NCBI GenBank assembly: GCA_014730255.1
Contig: WJIQ01000016.1
Coordinates: 1 to 54,707, forward strand
DNA length: 54,707 bases
Source of the DNA: a bacterium
GTDB taxonomy: Bacteria; Krumholzibacteriota; Krumholzibacteriia; LZORAL124-64-63
Reading direction: 5' to 3'
This document shows positions 8,418 through 18,054 of the stretch, in pieces. Both the position numbers and the translations under genes were made by a program. Positions within the stretch are counted from its first letter, which is position 1. Each line of letters opens with the position of its first letter. The notes beneath the pieces are model-generated. The model had not been told where the DNA came from. It saw nothing but the letters and a program-made list of their open reading frames with translations, and did not search any database.

Positions 8418-11400
8418 ATGCGCGGCCGATCACGTCAGGGGACCGTCTTGGACCGCACTTGGTATCGCCGGGTGGAGACCTGGCTGCCCGCGCTGGTGCT
8501 GGTGACCGCTCTCGGGGTCTACACCGCCACGCTCGGGCCGACCATCGACTTCTGGGACTGCGGCGAATACGTCACCACCAGCCACATCGTCGGCGTCCCC
8601 CATCAGCCGGGCACCCCGATGTACGTGCTGGTCGGACGCGTGTTCGACGTGGTCTTCGGCAGTCCCGACCTCGACGAGCCGTCCTTCCGCACGGCCTGGG
8701 CGGTCAACTTCATGTCCGCGGTGTTCAGCGCGCTGGCGGTGATGATGGTCTACCTGATCATCGTCCGCGTCGCGCGCGCGAACGATCCGGACGCGGGCTG
8801 GCTGGCCCGCGCCGGCGGCCTGGTCGGCGCGTTCTTCCTGCTCTTCTCCGACACGTTCTGGAACAACGCCATCGAGGCCGAGGTCTACGGCCTGGCCGGG
8901 TTCATGATGACCTTGCTCACCTGGGTGAGCCTGGTCTGGTACGAACACCGCACCGAGCGCCGGAGCGACTGGCTGCTGCTGCTCCTGATCTACCTCTGCG
9001 GCCTGGGGGTGGGCTTCCATCTGGGGTCGCTCCTGGTCTATCCGGCGTTCTTCGTCATGGTCTGGCTGGCGACCGACCGGCAGCTGCCGGTGCTCGACCT
9101 GACCCTGGTGAGCATCGGCCTGGCCCTGTTCCTGGCCTCGACCACCTTCGTGACCGACGGCCAGGTGCTGCAGGCGATGGTGATCCTGTTCACCATCGGA
9201 TGCGTGGTGCGCGCGGCCTGGCCGCAGCTGCGCCGGCTGGCCGGGGCGAGCGACCCGGACGAGCCGGCCTGGCGGCCGTTCGCGCTCTTCGGCCTCTTGC
9301 TGTTCATGGTCGGCCTGTCGGTGCACGCCGTCCTGATGATCCGCGCCGGGGCGACGCCCGAGCCGGCGATCAACCAGACCGTGCCCGACGACTTCGCGAC
9401 CCTGCTCTCGGTGCTGCGCCGCGAGCAGTATCCCCCGCTGAATCCCCTCGAGCGCCAGGCCCCGCTGGCCTTCCAGTTCGGCTACTACTACGACTTCCTG
9501 CTGCGCCAGTGGTCCTTCCTGCCGCACCCGGGCGAGTGGCTCGATCGCGCCTCGGTGCTCGTCGGGCCGATCCTGCTGGCGCTGCTCGGCGTCGTGCACA
9601 CCGTGCGCCGGGCGCGGCCGCTCGTGTGGCTGCTGGTGCTGGGATACCTGATCAACGCCGACGGCCTGACCCTGTACCTGAACTTCACCGACGAAGAGGT
9701 GCGCGAGCGCGACTACTTCTACTTCGCGGCCTTCCTCTTCGGCAGCGTGTTCATCGGCCTGGGCACCGCGGCGCTCCTGCGCTGGACCAGCGGGCCCCTG
9801 GGTCGGACGCTCGACCAGTTGCAGCGGGACGTGATGCCGCCGCCGCCCGCGCGGCCGTTCGTGCTCAACGGCTTCGTCTTCCGGGTCCTGGTGGCGTTCG
9901 TGGTCGCCCTGGTGCTCATGGCCGTGATCGGCGCCGAGACCAAGGCGGGCTGGCTGGGGCTGTTCCTGTTCGGCGCCGTGTTCGTCGGCCTCGGCTGCGC
10001 GCGATGGCTGGACAGCCTGGGCGTCGGCGGGTCCGGCGGCGTGATCTGGAACGAGAAGCCCTGGGCCTGGCAGTTCGGGATGCTCGCCGGGCTCGTGGGC
10101 ATGGTGCTCGCCGCCGCGTGGGTCCTGTGGCTGTTCGCCACGCCGAGCGACCGCGTGTTCGTGCTGGGCATCTACGTCGCGCTGATGGGGGGCGCCGTGC
10201 TCCCGTACGGCGAGCGCCGGGCCACGGCCCGGCCGGCCGCCGAGATCGAGTGGCCGCGCGCCGTGCGGGTCGATCCGCTGAGCGGGATCGCCGCCGGCGC
10301 ACTCGTCTTGCTCGCGGCGCTGCCGCTGGTCTGGTCGCTGGGCCCGGACACGCACCGCAAGTGGTTCACGCACGACCGCAGCGAGAACCGCATCGCGTAC
10401 GAGTACGCCTACAACATCCTCGCCGGCCTCGATGAGAATGCGATCGTCTTCACCAACGGCGACAACGACACGTTCCCGATCTGGTACCTGCAGGAGGTCG
10501 AGCACTTCCGCCGCGACGTGACCGTGGTCAACCTCTCGCTGGTGAACCTGCCCTGGTACGTCAAGCAGCTCAAGCGTCTGCCCGTGCCGGTGGCCCTGAG
10601 CTACACGAACCAGGAGATCGACGCGCTGCGGCCGCGCCTCTACCGGGACCAGGACAGCGGCCAGGTGATGGTCTACCCCGTGCGCGAGTACGTGGTGCAG
10701 GACATCGTCGAGACCAACCGGCGTCAGCGCGACCCGCGGCCGGTGTTCTTCGCCGTCACGATCCCGCGCGGGAACATGGCGCGGTACTACCCGTTCCTGC
10801 AGATGGAGGGCCTGGCCTACCGCCTGACCGAGACGCGCAGCGACGACGGCATGCCGTCGACCGATCCGGATCGCCTGCTGGTCAACGTCCTGGGCGCCTA
10901 CGAGCTCGGCGCCGTCACCACCGGCGACAACGAGGCGCGCCTGGACCGGTTCGCCGCCGAGGCGGGCTGGTCGACCGAACAGCCGCGCGGCCACTACCTC
11001 ACGGACGATCCGATGCCCGAGGGGCTCGATCTCGCGGCGCTGCTGGACATGGTGGGCGAGAATCGCACCGACGTGTACCGGAACCCGTCCACCGAGAACC
11101 TGCTGGGCAACTACCCGGCGAGCATCGCCCGCGCCGGGTTCACCTACCTGTCGATGGCCGAGGAGCTGCGCCAGCCTGACGGCACGCTCGCCGACACCGA
11201 CACGCTGGTCTACGACCGGCTCACCGACCGGGCGATGATCGCCTACGAGCTCTCGCTCCGGTTCGACCCGGACAACAGCCTGGTCGCGGCCGGCTACTAT
11301 CCCGCGCTCCTGATCGAGCGAGGCCGGCTCGACAGCTCGCTGTCGTACCTCTCGCGCGTGCGAGGCCGGTTCCCGCCGGAGGTCGAGGAGGCGGCGGTCC

Positions 11401-11708
11401 TCTCGGGCATGCGCAGCCTGGTCGCCCTGGAACAGTACGACCTCGCCCTGGCCTGGATCGAGACCGAGCTGGCCGAGGATCCGACCTGGCGCCTGGGCTA
11501 CGAGCTGCAGTTCCGCATCCACGAGTCGGCCGGCAACGTGGGCGCGGCGGCCGCGGTGGTCGACCGCTGGCGCGAGGTCACCGGCGAAGACGATCCGGTG
11601 ATGCGCCGCCAGCTCGAGAGGATGCGTGAGCGGGCGGGCCAGCAGGAGCGCGACAACGTGGAGCAGCGCCTGCGCGACAGCGGCGCCCTGCCGGAGGATC
11701 GCAAGTGA
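8418..11708 (+). CDS. DUF2723-family GT-C-like membrane protein with C-terminal soluble/TPR-like region
   Basis: YTATLGPTIDFWDCGEYVTTSHIVGVPHQPGTPMYVLVGRVF (DUF2723 N-terminus, D-x-GE GT-C-type motif), many TM segments, long soluble C-terminus. TTG at 8448 (AGGGG upstream) is an alternative start. Confidence 0.8.
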   Translation: MRGRSRQGTVLDRTWYRRVETWLPALVLVTALGVYTATLGPTIDFWDCGEYVTTSHIVGVPHQPGTPMYVLVGRVFDVVFGSPDLDEPSFRTAWAVNFMSAVFSALAVMMVYLIIVRVARANDPDAGWLARAGGLVGAFFLLFSDTFWNNAIEAEVYGLAGFMMTLLTWVSLVWYEHRTERRSDWLLLLLIYLCGLGVGFHLGSLLVYPAFFVMVWLATDRQLPVLDLTLVSIGLALFLASTTFVTDGQVLQAMVILFTIGCVVRAAWPQLRRLAGASDPDEPAWRPFALFGLLLFMVGLSVHAVLMIRAGATPEPAINQTVPDDFATLLSVLRREQYPPLNPLERQAPLAFQFGYYYDFLLRQWSFLPHPGEWLDRASVLVGPILLALLGVVHTVRRARPLVWLLVLGYLINADGLTLYLNFTDEEVRERDYFYFAAFLFGSVFIGLGTAALLRWTSGPLGRTLDQLQRDVMPPPPARPFVLNGFVFRVLVAFVVALVLMAVIGAETKAGWLGLFLFGAVFVGLGCARWLDSLGVGGSGGVIWNEKPWAWQFGMLAGLVGMVLAAAWVLWLFATPSDRVFVLGIYVALMGGAVLPYGERRATARPAAEIEWPRAVRVDPLSGIAAGALVLLAALPLVWSLGPDTHRKWFTHDRSENRIAYEYAYNILAGLDENAIVFTNGDNDTFPIWYLQEVEHFRRDVTVVNLSLVNLPWYVKQLKRLPVPVALSYTNQEIDALRPRLYRDQDSGQVMVYPVREYVVQDIVETNRRQRDPRPVFFAVTIPRGNMARYYPFLQMEGLAYRLTETRSDDGMPSTDPDRLLVNVLGAYELGAVTTGDNEARLDRFAAEAGWSTEQPRGHYLTDDPMPEGLDLAALLDMVGENRTDVYRNPSTENLLGNYPASIARAGFTYLSMAEELRQPDGTLADTDTLVYDRLTDRAMIAYELSLRFDPDNSLVAAGYYPALLIERGRLDSSLSYLSRVRGRFPPEVEEAAVLSGMRSLVALEQYDLALAWIETELAEDPTWRLGYELQFRIHESAGNVGAAAAVVDRWREVTGEDDPVMRRQLERMRERAGQQERDNVEQRLRDSGALPEDRK

Positions 11709-12760
11709 GCGGCCTGGACTGGGACGGCCTGCGCCAGGAGCTGCCCGCGCCGGTGTCCGAGCTGCTCGCCGAGGGCACGCCGGTCGTGGTGACCGGCTGC
11801 GCCGGATTCATCGGCAGCCACCTGACCGGGGCATTGCTGGCGCTGGGGTGCGAGGTCACGGGCGTCGACTCGCTCACCGACTACTACGACGTGGCGCAGA
11901 AGCGGGCGAATCTCGCCGGGCCGCTGGCCTCGCCGGACTTCTGTTTCCGCGAGAGGGATCTCAACGACCTCGACCTGAGGATGCTGCTGACGGGCAAGCG
12001 TGTCTGCTTCCACCTCGCCGCCCAGGCGGGCGTGCGGGCGAGCTGGGGGGCGGAGTTCACGCGCTACCTCGACTGGAACGTGCTCGCCACGCAGCGGCTG
12101 CTGGAGGCCTGCCGGCACGAGGACGTCCGCGACGATCTCGTCCGCGTCGTCTACTCGAGCAGCAGCTCGGTCTACGGCGATCAGCCGCGCTATCCGGTGA
12201 CCGAGGACGACCTGCCCATGCCGCGCTCGCCTTACGGGGTGAGCAAGCTCGCCGCCGAGCATCTGTGCGTGCTGTACGGCGAGAACTACGGCGTGCCCAC
12301 CACCAGCCTGCGCTACTTCACGGTCTACGGACCGCGCCAGCGCCCGGACATGGCCTTCCGGAAGTTCCTGGAGGCGGCCCTCGACGGCCGGCCGTTCAGC
12401 ATCTACGGCGACGGCGCGCAGACGCGCGACTTCACCTTCGTCCGTGACGCGGTGCGGGCCAACCTGCTGGCCACCGTGGCGCCCGACGTGACCGAGGTGG
12501 TCAACATCGGTGGCGGCTCGCGGGTCTCCCTGCGCGAGGCGCTCGATGTCCTCGCCACCGAGCTCGCCGCCCGCGTGCCGGGCGCCGGGCCGGAGATCCT
12601 CCGTGAGGAGACCGCGCGCGGCGACGTGCGGCACACCGCGGCGGACGTCTCGCGGGCGGCCGAGCGGATCGGCTGGCGGCCGGCCGTCGCGCTCGGCGAC
12701 GGCCTCGCGGCCGAGGCCGCCTGGACGGTGGCACGAAGGAGCGGGCATGACGCCGGATGA
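11705..12760 (+). CDS. NAD-dependent epimerase/dehydratase (extended SDR, UDP-sugar epimerase type)
   Basis: VVTGCAGFIGSHLTGALLALG...YSSSSSVYGD...SPYGVSKLAAEHL; GxxGxxG and YxxxK motifs. Confidence 0.9.
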   Translation: MSGLDWDGLRQELPAPVSELLAEGTPVVVTGCAGFIGSHLTGALLALGCEVTGVDSLTDYYDVAQKRANLAGPLASPDFCFRERDLNDLDLRMLLTGKRVCFHLAAQAGVRASWGAEFTRYLDWNVLATQRLLEACRHEDVRDDLVRVVYSSSSSVYGDQPRYPVTEDDLPMPRSPYGVSKLAAEHLCVLYGENYGVPTTSLRYFTVYGPRQRPDMAFRKFLEAALDGRPFSIYGDGAQTRDFTFVRDAVRANLLATVAPDVTEVVNIGGGSRVSLREALDVLATELAARVPGAGPEILREETARGDVRHTAADVSRAAERIGWRPAVALGDGLAAEAAWTVARRSGHDAG

Positions 12761-13727
12761 GAGGATCCTCACGCCGGACAGCCGGGTGGTGACGCCCGGG
12801 GAACGGATCGACCTCTCGGTCGTGGTGCCGGCCTGGAACGAGGCCGACTCGTTGCCCGAACTCACCCGGAGGATCGCCCTGGCGGTCGCGCCCCTGGATC
12901 TGGACTGGGAGGTGCTGGTGGTCGACGACGGGTCGGTGGACACGACCTGGGAGACGGTCGAGCGCCTGCACGTCGATCAGCCGCGCGTCCGCGGGCTCCG
13001 CTTCGCCCGCAATTACGGCAAGGCCGCCGCGCTGGCCGCGGGCTTCGCCGCCGCGCGGGGGGAGCGGATCGTCACCATGGACGCCGACCTGCAGGACGAC
13101 CCGGACGAGATCCCCGACCTGCTCGCCCGCCTGGACGAGGGCTGGGACCTGGTCAGCGGCTGGAAGCAGGACCGCAAGGACACCTGGGTGAAGAACAACT
13201 CCAGCAAGCTCTTCAACTGGGCCACCGGTCGGATGTGTGGCCTGCGCCTGCACGATTTCAACTGCGGCCTGAAGGCCTATCGCCGGGCCGTGACCGATCG
13301 CGTGCGTCTCTACGGCGAGATGCACCGGTACGTGCCGGCGCTCGCGCACCTGGAGGGGTTCCGCGTCACCGAGATGCCGGTCCGCCATCACCGCCGCAAG
13401 TTCGGCGCGACCAAGTACGGCTGGAACCGCTTCCTGCACGGTTTCCTGGACCTCCTGACCGTCTACTTCCTGCACGCGCGCGGCACGTCGCCGCTGCACC
13501 TGTTCGGACGGTTCGGGGCCCTGTTCGGCGGGGCGGGCCTGGCCATCTCGCTCTACTTCCTGGTCTACTGGGCCACCGGTCATCCGTTGCGCGTGCGGCC
13601 GATGCTGGTCGGCGGGCTGGTGCTGATCGTCATGGCGGTGCAGTTCGTCAGCCTCGGGCTCCTGGCCGAGCTGATCGTCGCCGGACGCAAGCCGGAGGCC
13701 GCCTACCGGGTGAGCGACCGTGTCTGA
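12747..13727 (+). CDS. Glycosyltransferase family 2, polyprenyl-phosphate glycosyltransferase (GtrB/ArnC/DPM-like) with C-terminal TM helices
   Basis: LSVVVPAWNEADSLPELTRRI...DWEVLVVDDGSVDTTW...MDADLQDDPDEIPDLL...two C-terminal TM segments. Confidence 0.85.
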   Translation: MTPDERILTPDSRVVTPGERIDLSVVVPAWNEADSLPELTRRIALAVAPLDLDWEVLVVDDGSVDTTWETVERLHVDQPRVRGLRFARNYGKAAALAAGFAAARGERIVTMDADLQDDPDEIPDLLARLDEGWDLVSGWKQDRKDTWVKNNSSKLFNWATGRMCGLRLHDFNCGLKAYRRAVTDRVRLYGEMHRYVPALAHLEGFRVTEMPVRHHRRKFGATKYGWNRFLHGFLDLLTVYFLHARGTSPLHLFGRFGALFGGAGLAISLYFLVYWATGHPLRVRPMLVGGLVLIVMAVQFVSLGLLAELIVAGRKPEAAYRVSDRV

Positions 13728-14673
13728 GCCCGCACCCCGGTTGCCATCGCTGTGCGTCGTGGTCGTCAACTGGAACGGGCGCGACCTGCTGCCCGATTGC
13801 CTCGGCTCGCTCGCCGACAGCGATTACCCCGACCTGCGCGTCATCATGGTGGACAACGGATCGGCCGACCGCTCGGTCGAGTGGACCCGCAAGCACCACC
13901 CCGGGGTCGAGATCATCGAGACCGGTGCCAACCTGAGGTGGGCCGGCGGCAACAACGTGGCCCTGCGGCGGCTCGCCGACGAGGGCTGGCCCCAGGATCA
14001 CGTGCTCCTGCTGAACAACGACACGATCGTGCCCGGCGGTAGCCTGGAGCGGCTCTGCGCCGGGGTCGCGGCCGACGAGCGCGCCTGGGCGGGCACGCCA
14101 CGGATCGTCTACGCCGACGACCCGTCGCGTGCCTGGTACGACGGCGGCAGGGTCGGTGCCTGGAGCGGCTGGGTCCACCACGCGGGCATCCGTCGCCGGA
14201 CCGGGACGCTGCCGACACGGGCGCGGCCGGTGGAGTACGGCACCGGATGCGCGCTGCTGGTCACGCGCAAGGGGCTCGCGCACGGCGGTCTGCTCGACGA
14301 CGGTTTCCACTTCTACGGCGAGGACGTCGATTACAGCCTGCGCTTGCGCCGGCTCGGAGCGGTGATCCGGCACGTTCCCCGGGCCGTGATCCTGCACAAG
14401 GTGAGCGTCAGCCTCGGTGCGGTCAGTCCCCGCAAGGCCTACCTGCGCAGCCGCAGCCACGTCCGTCTGCTCGCGCGGCACTGGCCGGCGCGCCGGTGGC
14501 CCGTGCTGGGGCCGGCCCAGCTGGTGTACCACGCGGCCCACGTGCTGTGGCACTGCTGGCACGGACGGCCGGCCACCGCGCTGGCGATGATCGACGGGGT
14601 GCTGGACGAGATCCGCCACCGGCCGGTGCCGGGGGCGGAAGTGGACAGGTCCGCGGACCCGATGGTAACCTGA
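13720..14673 (+). CDS. Glycosyltransferase family 2 (rhamnosyltransferase-like)
   Basis: LCVVVVNWNGRDLLPDCLGSLADSDYPDLRVIMVDNGSADRSVEW...LLLNNDTIVPGG...FHFYGEDVDYSLRLRRLG. Confidence 0.88.
   Translation: MSEPAPRLPSLCVVVVNWNGRDLLPDCLGSLADSDYPDLRVIMVDNGSADRSVEWTRKHHPGVEIIETGANLRWAGGNNVALRRLADEGWPQDHVLLLNNDTIVPGGSLERLCAGVAADERAWAGTPRIVYADDPSRAWYDGGRVGAWSGWVHHAGIRRRTGTLPTRARPVEYGTGCALLVTRKGLAHGGLLDDGFHFYGEDVDYSLRLRRLGAVIRHVPRAVILHKVSVSLGAVSPRKAYLRSRSHVRLLARHWPARRWPVLGPAQLVYHAAHVLWHCWHGRPATALAMIDGVLDEIRHRPVPGAEVDRSADPMVT
14642..14671 (+). promoter_or_regulatory. Possible promoter inside the 3' end of the GT2 gene, upstream of the YfhO-like gene
   Basis: TGGACA - 18 nt - TAACCT. Confidence 0.3.
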
Positions 14674-14716
14674 GCGACGATTCCGCCCCGGAGGGGGTCC
14701 CCGCGAGGAGTTCGAC

Positions 14717-17302
14717 GTGTCCAGGCGCAAACGCAGTTCCCAGTCCGCGGACGCCTCGCGGCCGGCGGCGACGAACCGGTCGGCGTCGGCCGACCCCTCG
14801 CCGCCGATCTGGCGACGGCTCGCTCCGCTGGTGCCCTGGCTGGTCGCCTTCGTCCTGGTGGCGGTGCTCTACCCCGGGGCCACCTTCCAGGACCGGGTCT
14901 TCGGCAGTGCCGACGCCCTCGCCTCCGACGCGTTCCGGCAGGTCGCCGATCAGGCCCGCGCCGCGGGCGACTACCCGTTCTGGAACCCGTACCTGTTCAT
15001 CGGCATGCCGACCTTCGGCTCGCTCGCCTACACCCTGGGCGTCTATCCGCCGACCCTGCTCCTCGAGAACCTCCTGCAGAACCAGCTGGGCTTTCCACCG
15101 CTGACCTGGATGCTCGCCCACCTGATCCTCGGCGGGGTGGGCGTCTGGTGGCTGCTCGGCCGCTGGCAGGTGCCGTGGGGTGGCCGCCTGCTCGCGTGCG
15201 TCGTGTTCCTCTGGTTCGCGCGGGTGGTGGCCTGGGGGGTGCACGGCCACGGGTCCAAGCTCGGCGCGGCGATGGCCATGCCCTGGCTGCTCGGGCTGGC
15301 GTGGGAGGTGCTGGCGCGCGGCCGGCTGCGCGCCGTCGGCCTGGCGGCCATCGTGCTCGGCCTGCAGTTCCTGCGCGGACACGTGCAGATCAGCTATTAC
15401 ACGCTGCTCGTCCTGGGCTTCCTGACGGTGTGGAATCTCGTGCGTCCGCTGGCCACGGACGAGGCGCCGCCGCTGCGCGAGCGAGGCCGGCGGTCGGGCC
15501 TGATGGCGGTCGCCCTGGCGCTGGGGTTCGCCATGGGCTCGGTGCTGCTGCTACCGGTGCACGACTACGCCGAGATCTCGACGCGTGGCCAGGAGGGCGC
15601 CAGCGGCGGCGGACGGACGCCCTACGAGTACGCCACCGACTGGAGCCTGGCCCCCGAGGACCTCGCGGCCACGGTCGTGCCCGGTGCGGCCGGCTTCGGC
15701 AAGGCGACGTACGCCGGCCGGATGCCCTTCACCGACTATCCGAACTACCTCGGACTGGTGGTGCTCGGACTGGCGGTCGCGGCGTGGTGGTCGCCGCGGC
15801 GTCGCCTCGTGCTGGCGTTCACGGTCACCGCGGCGCTCGGCCTCCTGCTGGCGATGGGGCGGTTCAGCCCGGGGATCTACCAGCTGGCCTACGAGGTGCT
15901 GCCCTATTTCACGAAGTTCCGCGTTCCGTCCATGGCGATGGTGGTGCCGGCGCTGCTGCTGGCCGTGCTCGCCGCCCTGGGTGCGACGACCCTCGCCCGC
16001 GGCGAGCGGATCGGGATGACCTGGCTCGGGCGCGTTGCCATCGGCGTGATGGTCGTCGGGGCGATCCTGCTGGTTGGCGGTGGCGGCGGCCTGTTCGAGG
16101 ACGCGTACCGCGACCACCTCTCCGGCCTCGCCGAGCGTTCGGGCAAGCCCACCGCCCCGGCGCTCCTGGCGGCGGCCTGGGACGTGCACTCGGGGCTGCT
16201 GGTCCGTCAGGGCCTGGTGGTGATGGTGGCCGGCGCGGCGCTCCTGCTGGCCGCGCGTCGCGACGCGTTCCGGCGCCTGGGCCTCGTGCCGGCGCTGGCG
16301 CTGCTCGTGGCGGTGGATCTGGGCTCGGTGGCCCAGCTGGTCACCCATCCCGAGCGGGGGCTGGTCGACGTCGTGCGCACGGCCGACGGTGGCGCCCGTC
16401 TGGCCCGGACCCAGCCGCTGGAGCGGCCCTGGCGCCCATCGGACCGGGTGCAGCTGCCACTGGGCCAGGCGCAGGTCCTGCAGCGCGTGGTCGGCCACGA
16501 TCGCCTGCTTCCTCTCGGACAGGACGCCGGCAGCAACGCCTTCATGACCGCCGGGGTGCGATCGCTCGGCGGTTACCATCCGGCCAAGCCGGCCGCCGCC
16601 GAGATCATCCGTCAGCGGCTGTTCGCCGGCATGCCCAGCGGTCCGGTGGCGCGCTGGCTCGCCGCGGCGGCCATCCTGACGCCCGGACCGCTGCCCGCCG
16701 AGTCGCTCGAACGCCTGGCGGCCGCCGGCCTGGCGGTCGATCCCGAGGCCATCGACGCCGGCGACCGGACGGTGTACGAGGTGCGCGAGGCGTTGCCGCG
16801 GGCGCGCCTGATCGACCGCTGGGAGCCAGTGCCCGCCAGAGGAGACGATCTGGACGGTTTCCTGGACGATCTCGAGGCCGGTCGGCACGACCCCGCGGCC
16901 GTGGTGCGGCTGGACCGCGCGCCCGATCCGCCCCCCGAGACCGGCCCGGAACTCCTGCCAGCGCCCGAATTCGTGCGCGACGGCCTCGACGAGGTGGTCC
17001 TGGCGGTCGAGACCCCGCGGCCGGCCCTGCTCTTGCTTGCCGATCTTGCCACGGACGGCTGGCGGGTCGAGATCGATGGCGAGGAGGCGCCGCTCCTCGT
17101 CGCCGACCACGTCCTGCGCGCCGTCGCCGTGCCCGGGGGTCGACACGAGGTGCGCTTCGAGTACCATGATCCGGCGTTCACGCGCGGATTGATACTGGCC
17201 ATCTGCGGGCTCGCGATGGCCCTCGTGCTGGTGGTCTGGCCCTGGCTCCGCTCCCTGCGGCAGCCGGTCGCCGCTCCCGTGGGAGATCGCACCGAGCCAT
17301 GA
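14717..17302 (+). CDS. YfhO-family-like GT-C membrane protein
   Basis: YPGATFQDRVFGSADAL...YPFWNPYLFIGMPTFGSLAYTLGVYPPTLLLENL, multiple TM segments, C-terminal extracytoplasmic domain and final TM. Confidence 0.7.
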   Translation: MSRRKRSSQSADASRPAATNRSASADPSPPIWRRLAPLVPWLVAFVLVAVLYPGATFQDRVFGSADALASDAFRQVADQARAAGDYPFWNPYLFIGMPTFGSLAYTLGVYPPTLLLENLLQNQLGFPPLTWMLAHLILGGVGVWWLLGRWQVPWGGRLLACVVFLWFARVVAWGVHGHGSKLGAAMAMPWLLGLAWEVLARGRLRAVGLAAIVLGLQFLRGHVQISYYTLLVLGFLTVWNLVRPLATDEAPPLRERGRRSGLMAVALALGFAMGSVLLLPVHDYAEISTRGQEGASGGGRTPYEYATDWSLAPEDLAATVVPGAAGFGKATYAGRMPFTDYPNYLGLVVLGLAVAAWWSPRRRLVLAFTVTAALGLLLAMGRFSPGIYQLAYEVLPYFTKFRVPSMAMVVPALLLAVLAALGATTLARGERIGMTWLGRVAIGVMVVGAILLVGGGGGLFEDAYRDHLSGLAERSGKPTAPALLAAAWDVHSGLLVRQGLVVMVAGAALLLAARRDAFRRLGLVPALALLVAVDLGSVAQLVTHPERGLVDVVRTADGGARLARTQPLERPWRPSDRVQLPLGQAQVLQRVVGHDRLLPLGQDAGSNAFMTAGVRSLGGYHPAKPAAAEIIRQRLFAGMPSGPVARWLAAAAILTPGPLPAESLERLAAAGLAVDPEAIDAGDRTVYEVREALPRARLIDRWEPVPARGDDLDGFLDDLEAGRHDPAAVVRLDRAPDPPPETGPELLPAPEFVRDGLDEVVLAVETPRPALLLLADLATDGWRVEIDGEEAPLLVADHVLRAVAVPGGRHEVRFEYHDPAFTRGLILAICGLAMALVLVVWPWLRSLRQPVAAPVGDRTEP

Positions 17303-18045
17303 CGACACGATCGAGCTCGACCGAACGCACACGCATCGAACGGCCCATCGTGGTGGTGCCGACGTACAACGAGGCCGAGAACATCGGGCGGCTGGTGCCG
17401 CAGATCCTCGCGCAGGACAGCCGGCTGTCCGTCCTCGTGGTCGACGACAACTCGCCCGACGGCACGGCGGACGTGGTGCGACGGCTCCCGGACTACGGCG
17501 GCCGGGTCAAGCTCCTCCTGCGCGAGAAGAAGGAGGGGCTCGGCCAGGCGTACATCGCCGGCTTCCAGTGGATCCTGGCCAACACCGACCACGACGCCGT
17601 CTTCGAGATGGACGCCGACTTCAGCCACGATCCGGCCGCGCTGCCGCAGTTCCTGCGCGAGATCGCCGTCCACGACCTCGTGCTCGGGTCGCGCTACCTC
17701 AATGGCATCACCGTGGTCAACTGGCCGCTCAGCCGGCTCATCCTGTCGGTCGGGGCCAACATGTACGCCAGCATGATCACGGGCCTGCCGCTGAAGGACT
17801 GCACCGGTGGCTTCAAGTGCTTCCGCCGCGAGCTGCTCGAGGTCCTGCCCCTGGACCGGATCAAGAGCGACGGCTACAGCTTCCAGATCGAGGTGAACTT
17901 CCACGTCTGGAAGCGCGGCTACCGCATCAAGGAGATCCCGATCATGTTCGTCGATCGGCAGGTCGGGACCAGCAAGATGTCCCGCAGGATCATCTTCGAG
18001 GCGGCCTGGATGGTCTGGGCCCTGCGCTTCAAGCGCATATCGTAG
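17299..18045 (+). CDS. Polyprenol-monophosphomannose synthase-like GT2 (DPM1-like)
   Basis: IVVVPTYNEAENIGRLVPQIL...LVVDDNSPDGTADVVRRL...EMDADFSHDPAALPQFL...SRYLNGITVVNWPLSRLILS...CTGGFKCFRRE; no TM tail. Confidence 0.88.
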   Translation: MTTRSSSTERTRIERPIVVVPTYNEAENIGRLVPQILAQDSRLSVLVVDDNSPDGTADVVRRLPDYGGRVKLLLREKKEGLGQAYIAGFQWILANTDHDAVFEMDADFSHDPAALPQFLREIAVHDLVLGSRYLNGITVVNWPLSRLILSVGANMYASMITGLPLKDCTGGFKCFRRELLEVLPLDRIKSDGYSFQIEVNFHVWKRGYRIKEIPIMFVDRQVGTSKMSRRIIFEAAWMVWALRFKRIS

Positions 18046-18054
18046 CGAGGTCTC

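Noticed and set aside
8430-11522. 1030-aa minus-strand ORF antisense to the DUF2723 gene
   Set aside because: His/Gln/Glu/Arg-rich low-complexity translation typical of antisense shadow ORFs in high-GC DNA; the + strand product has clear TM and motif content.
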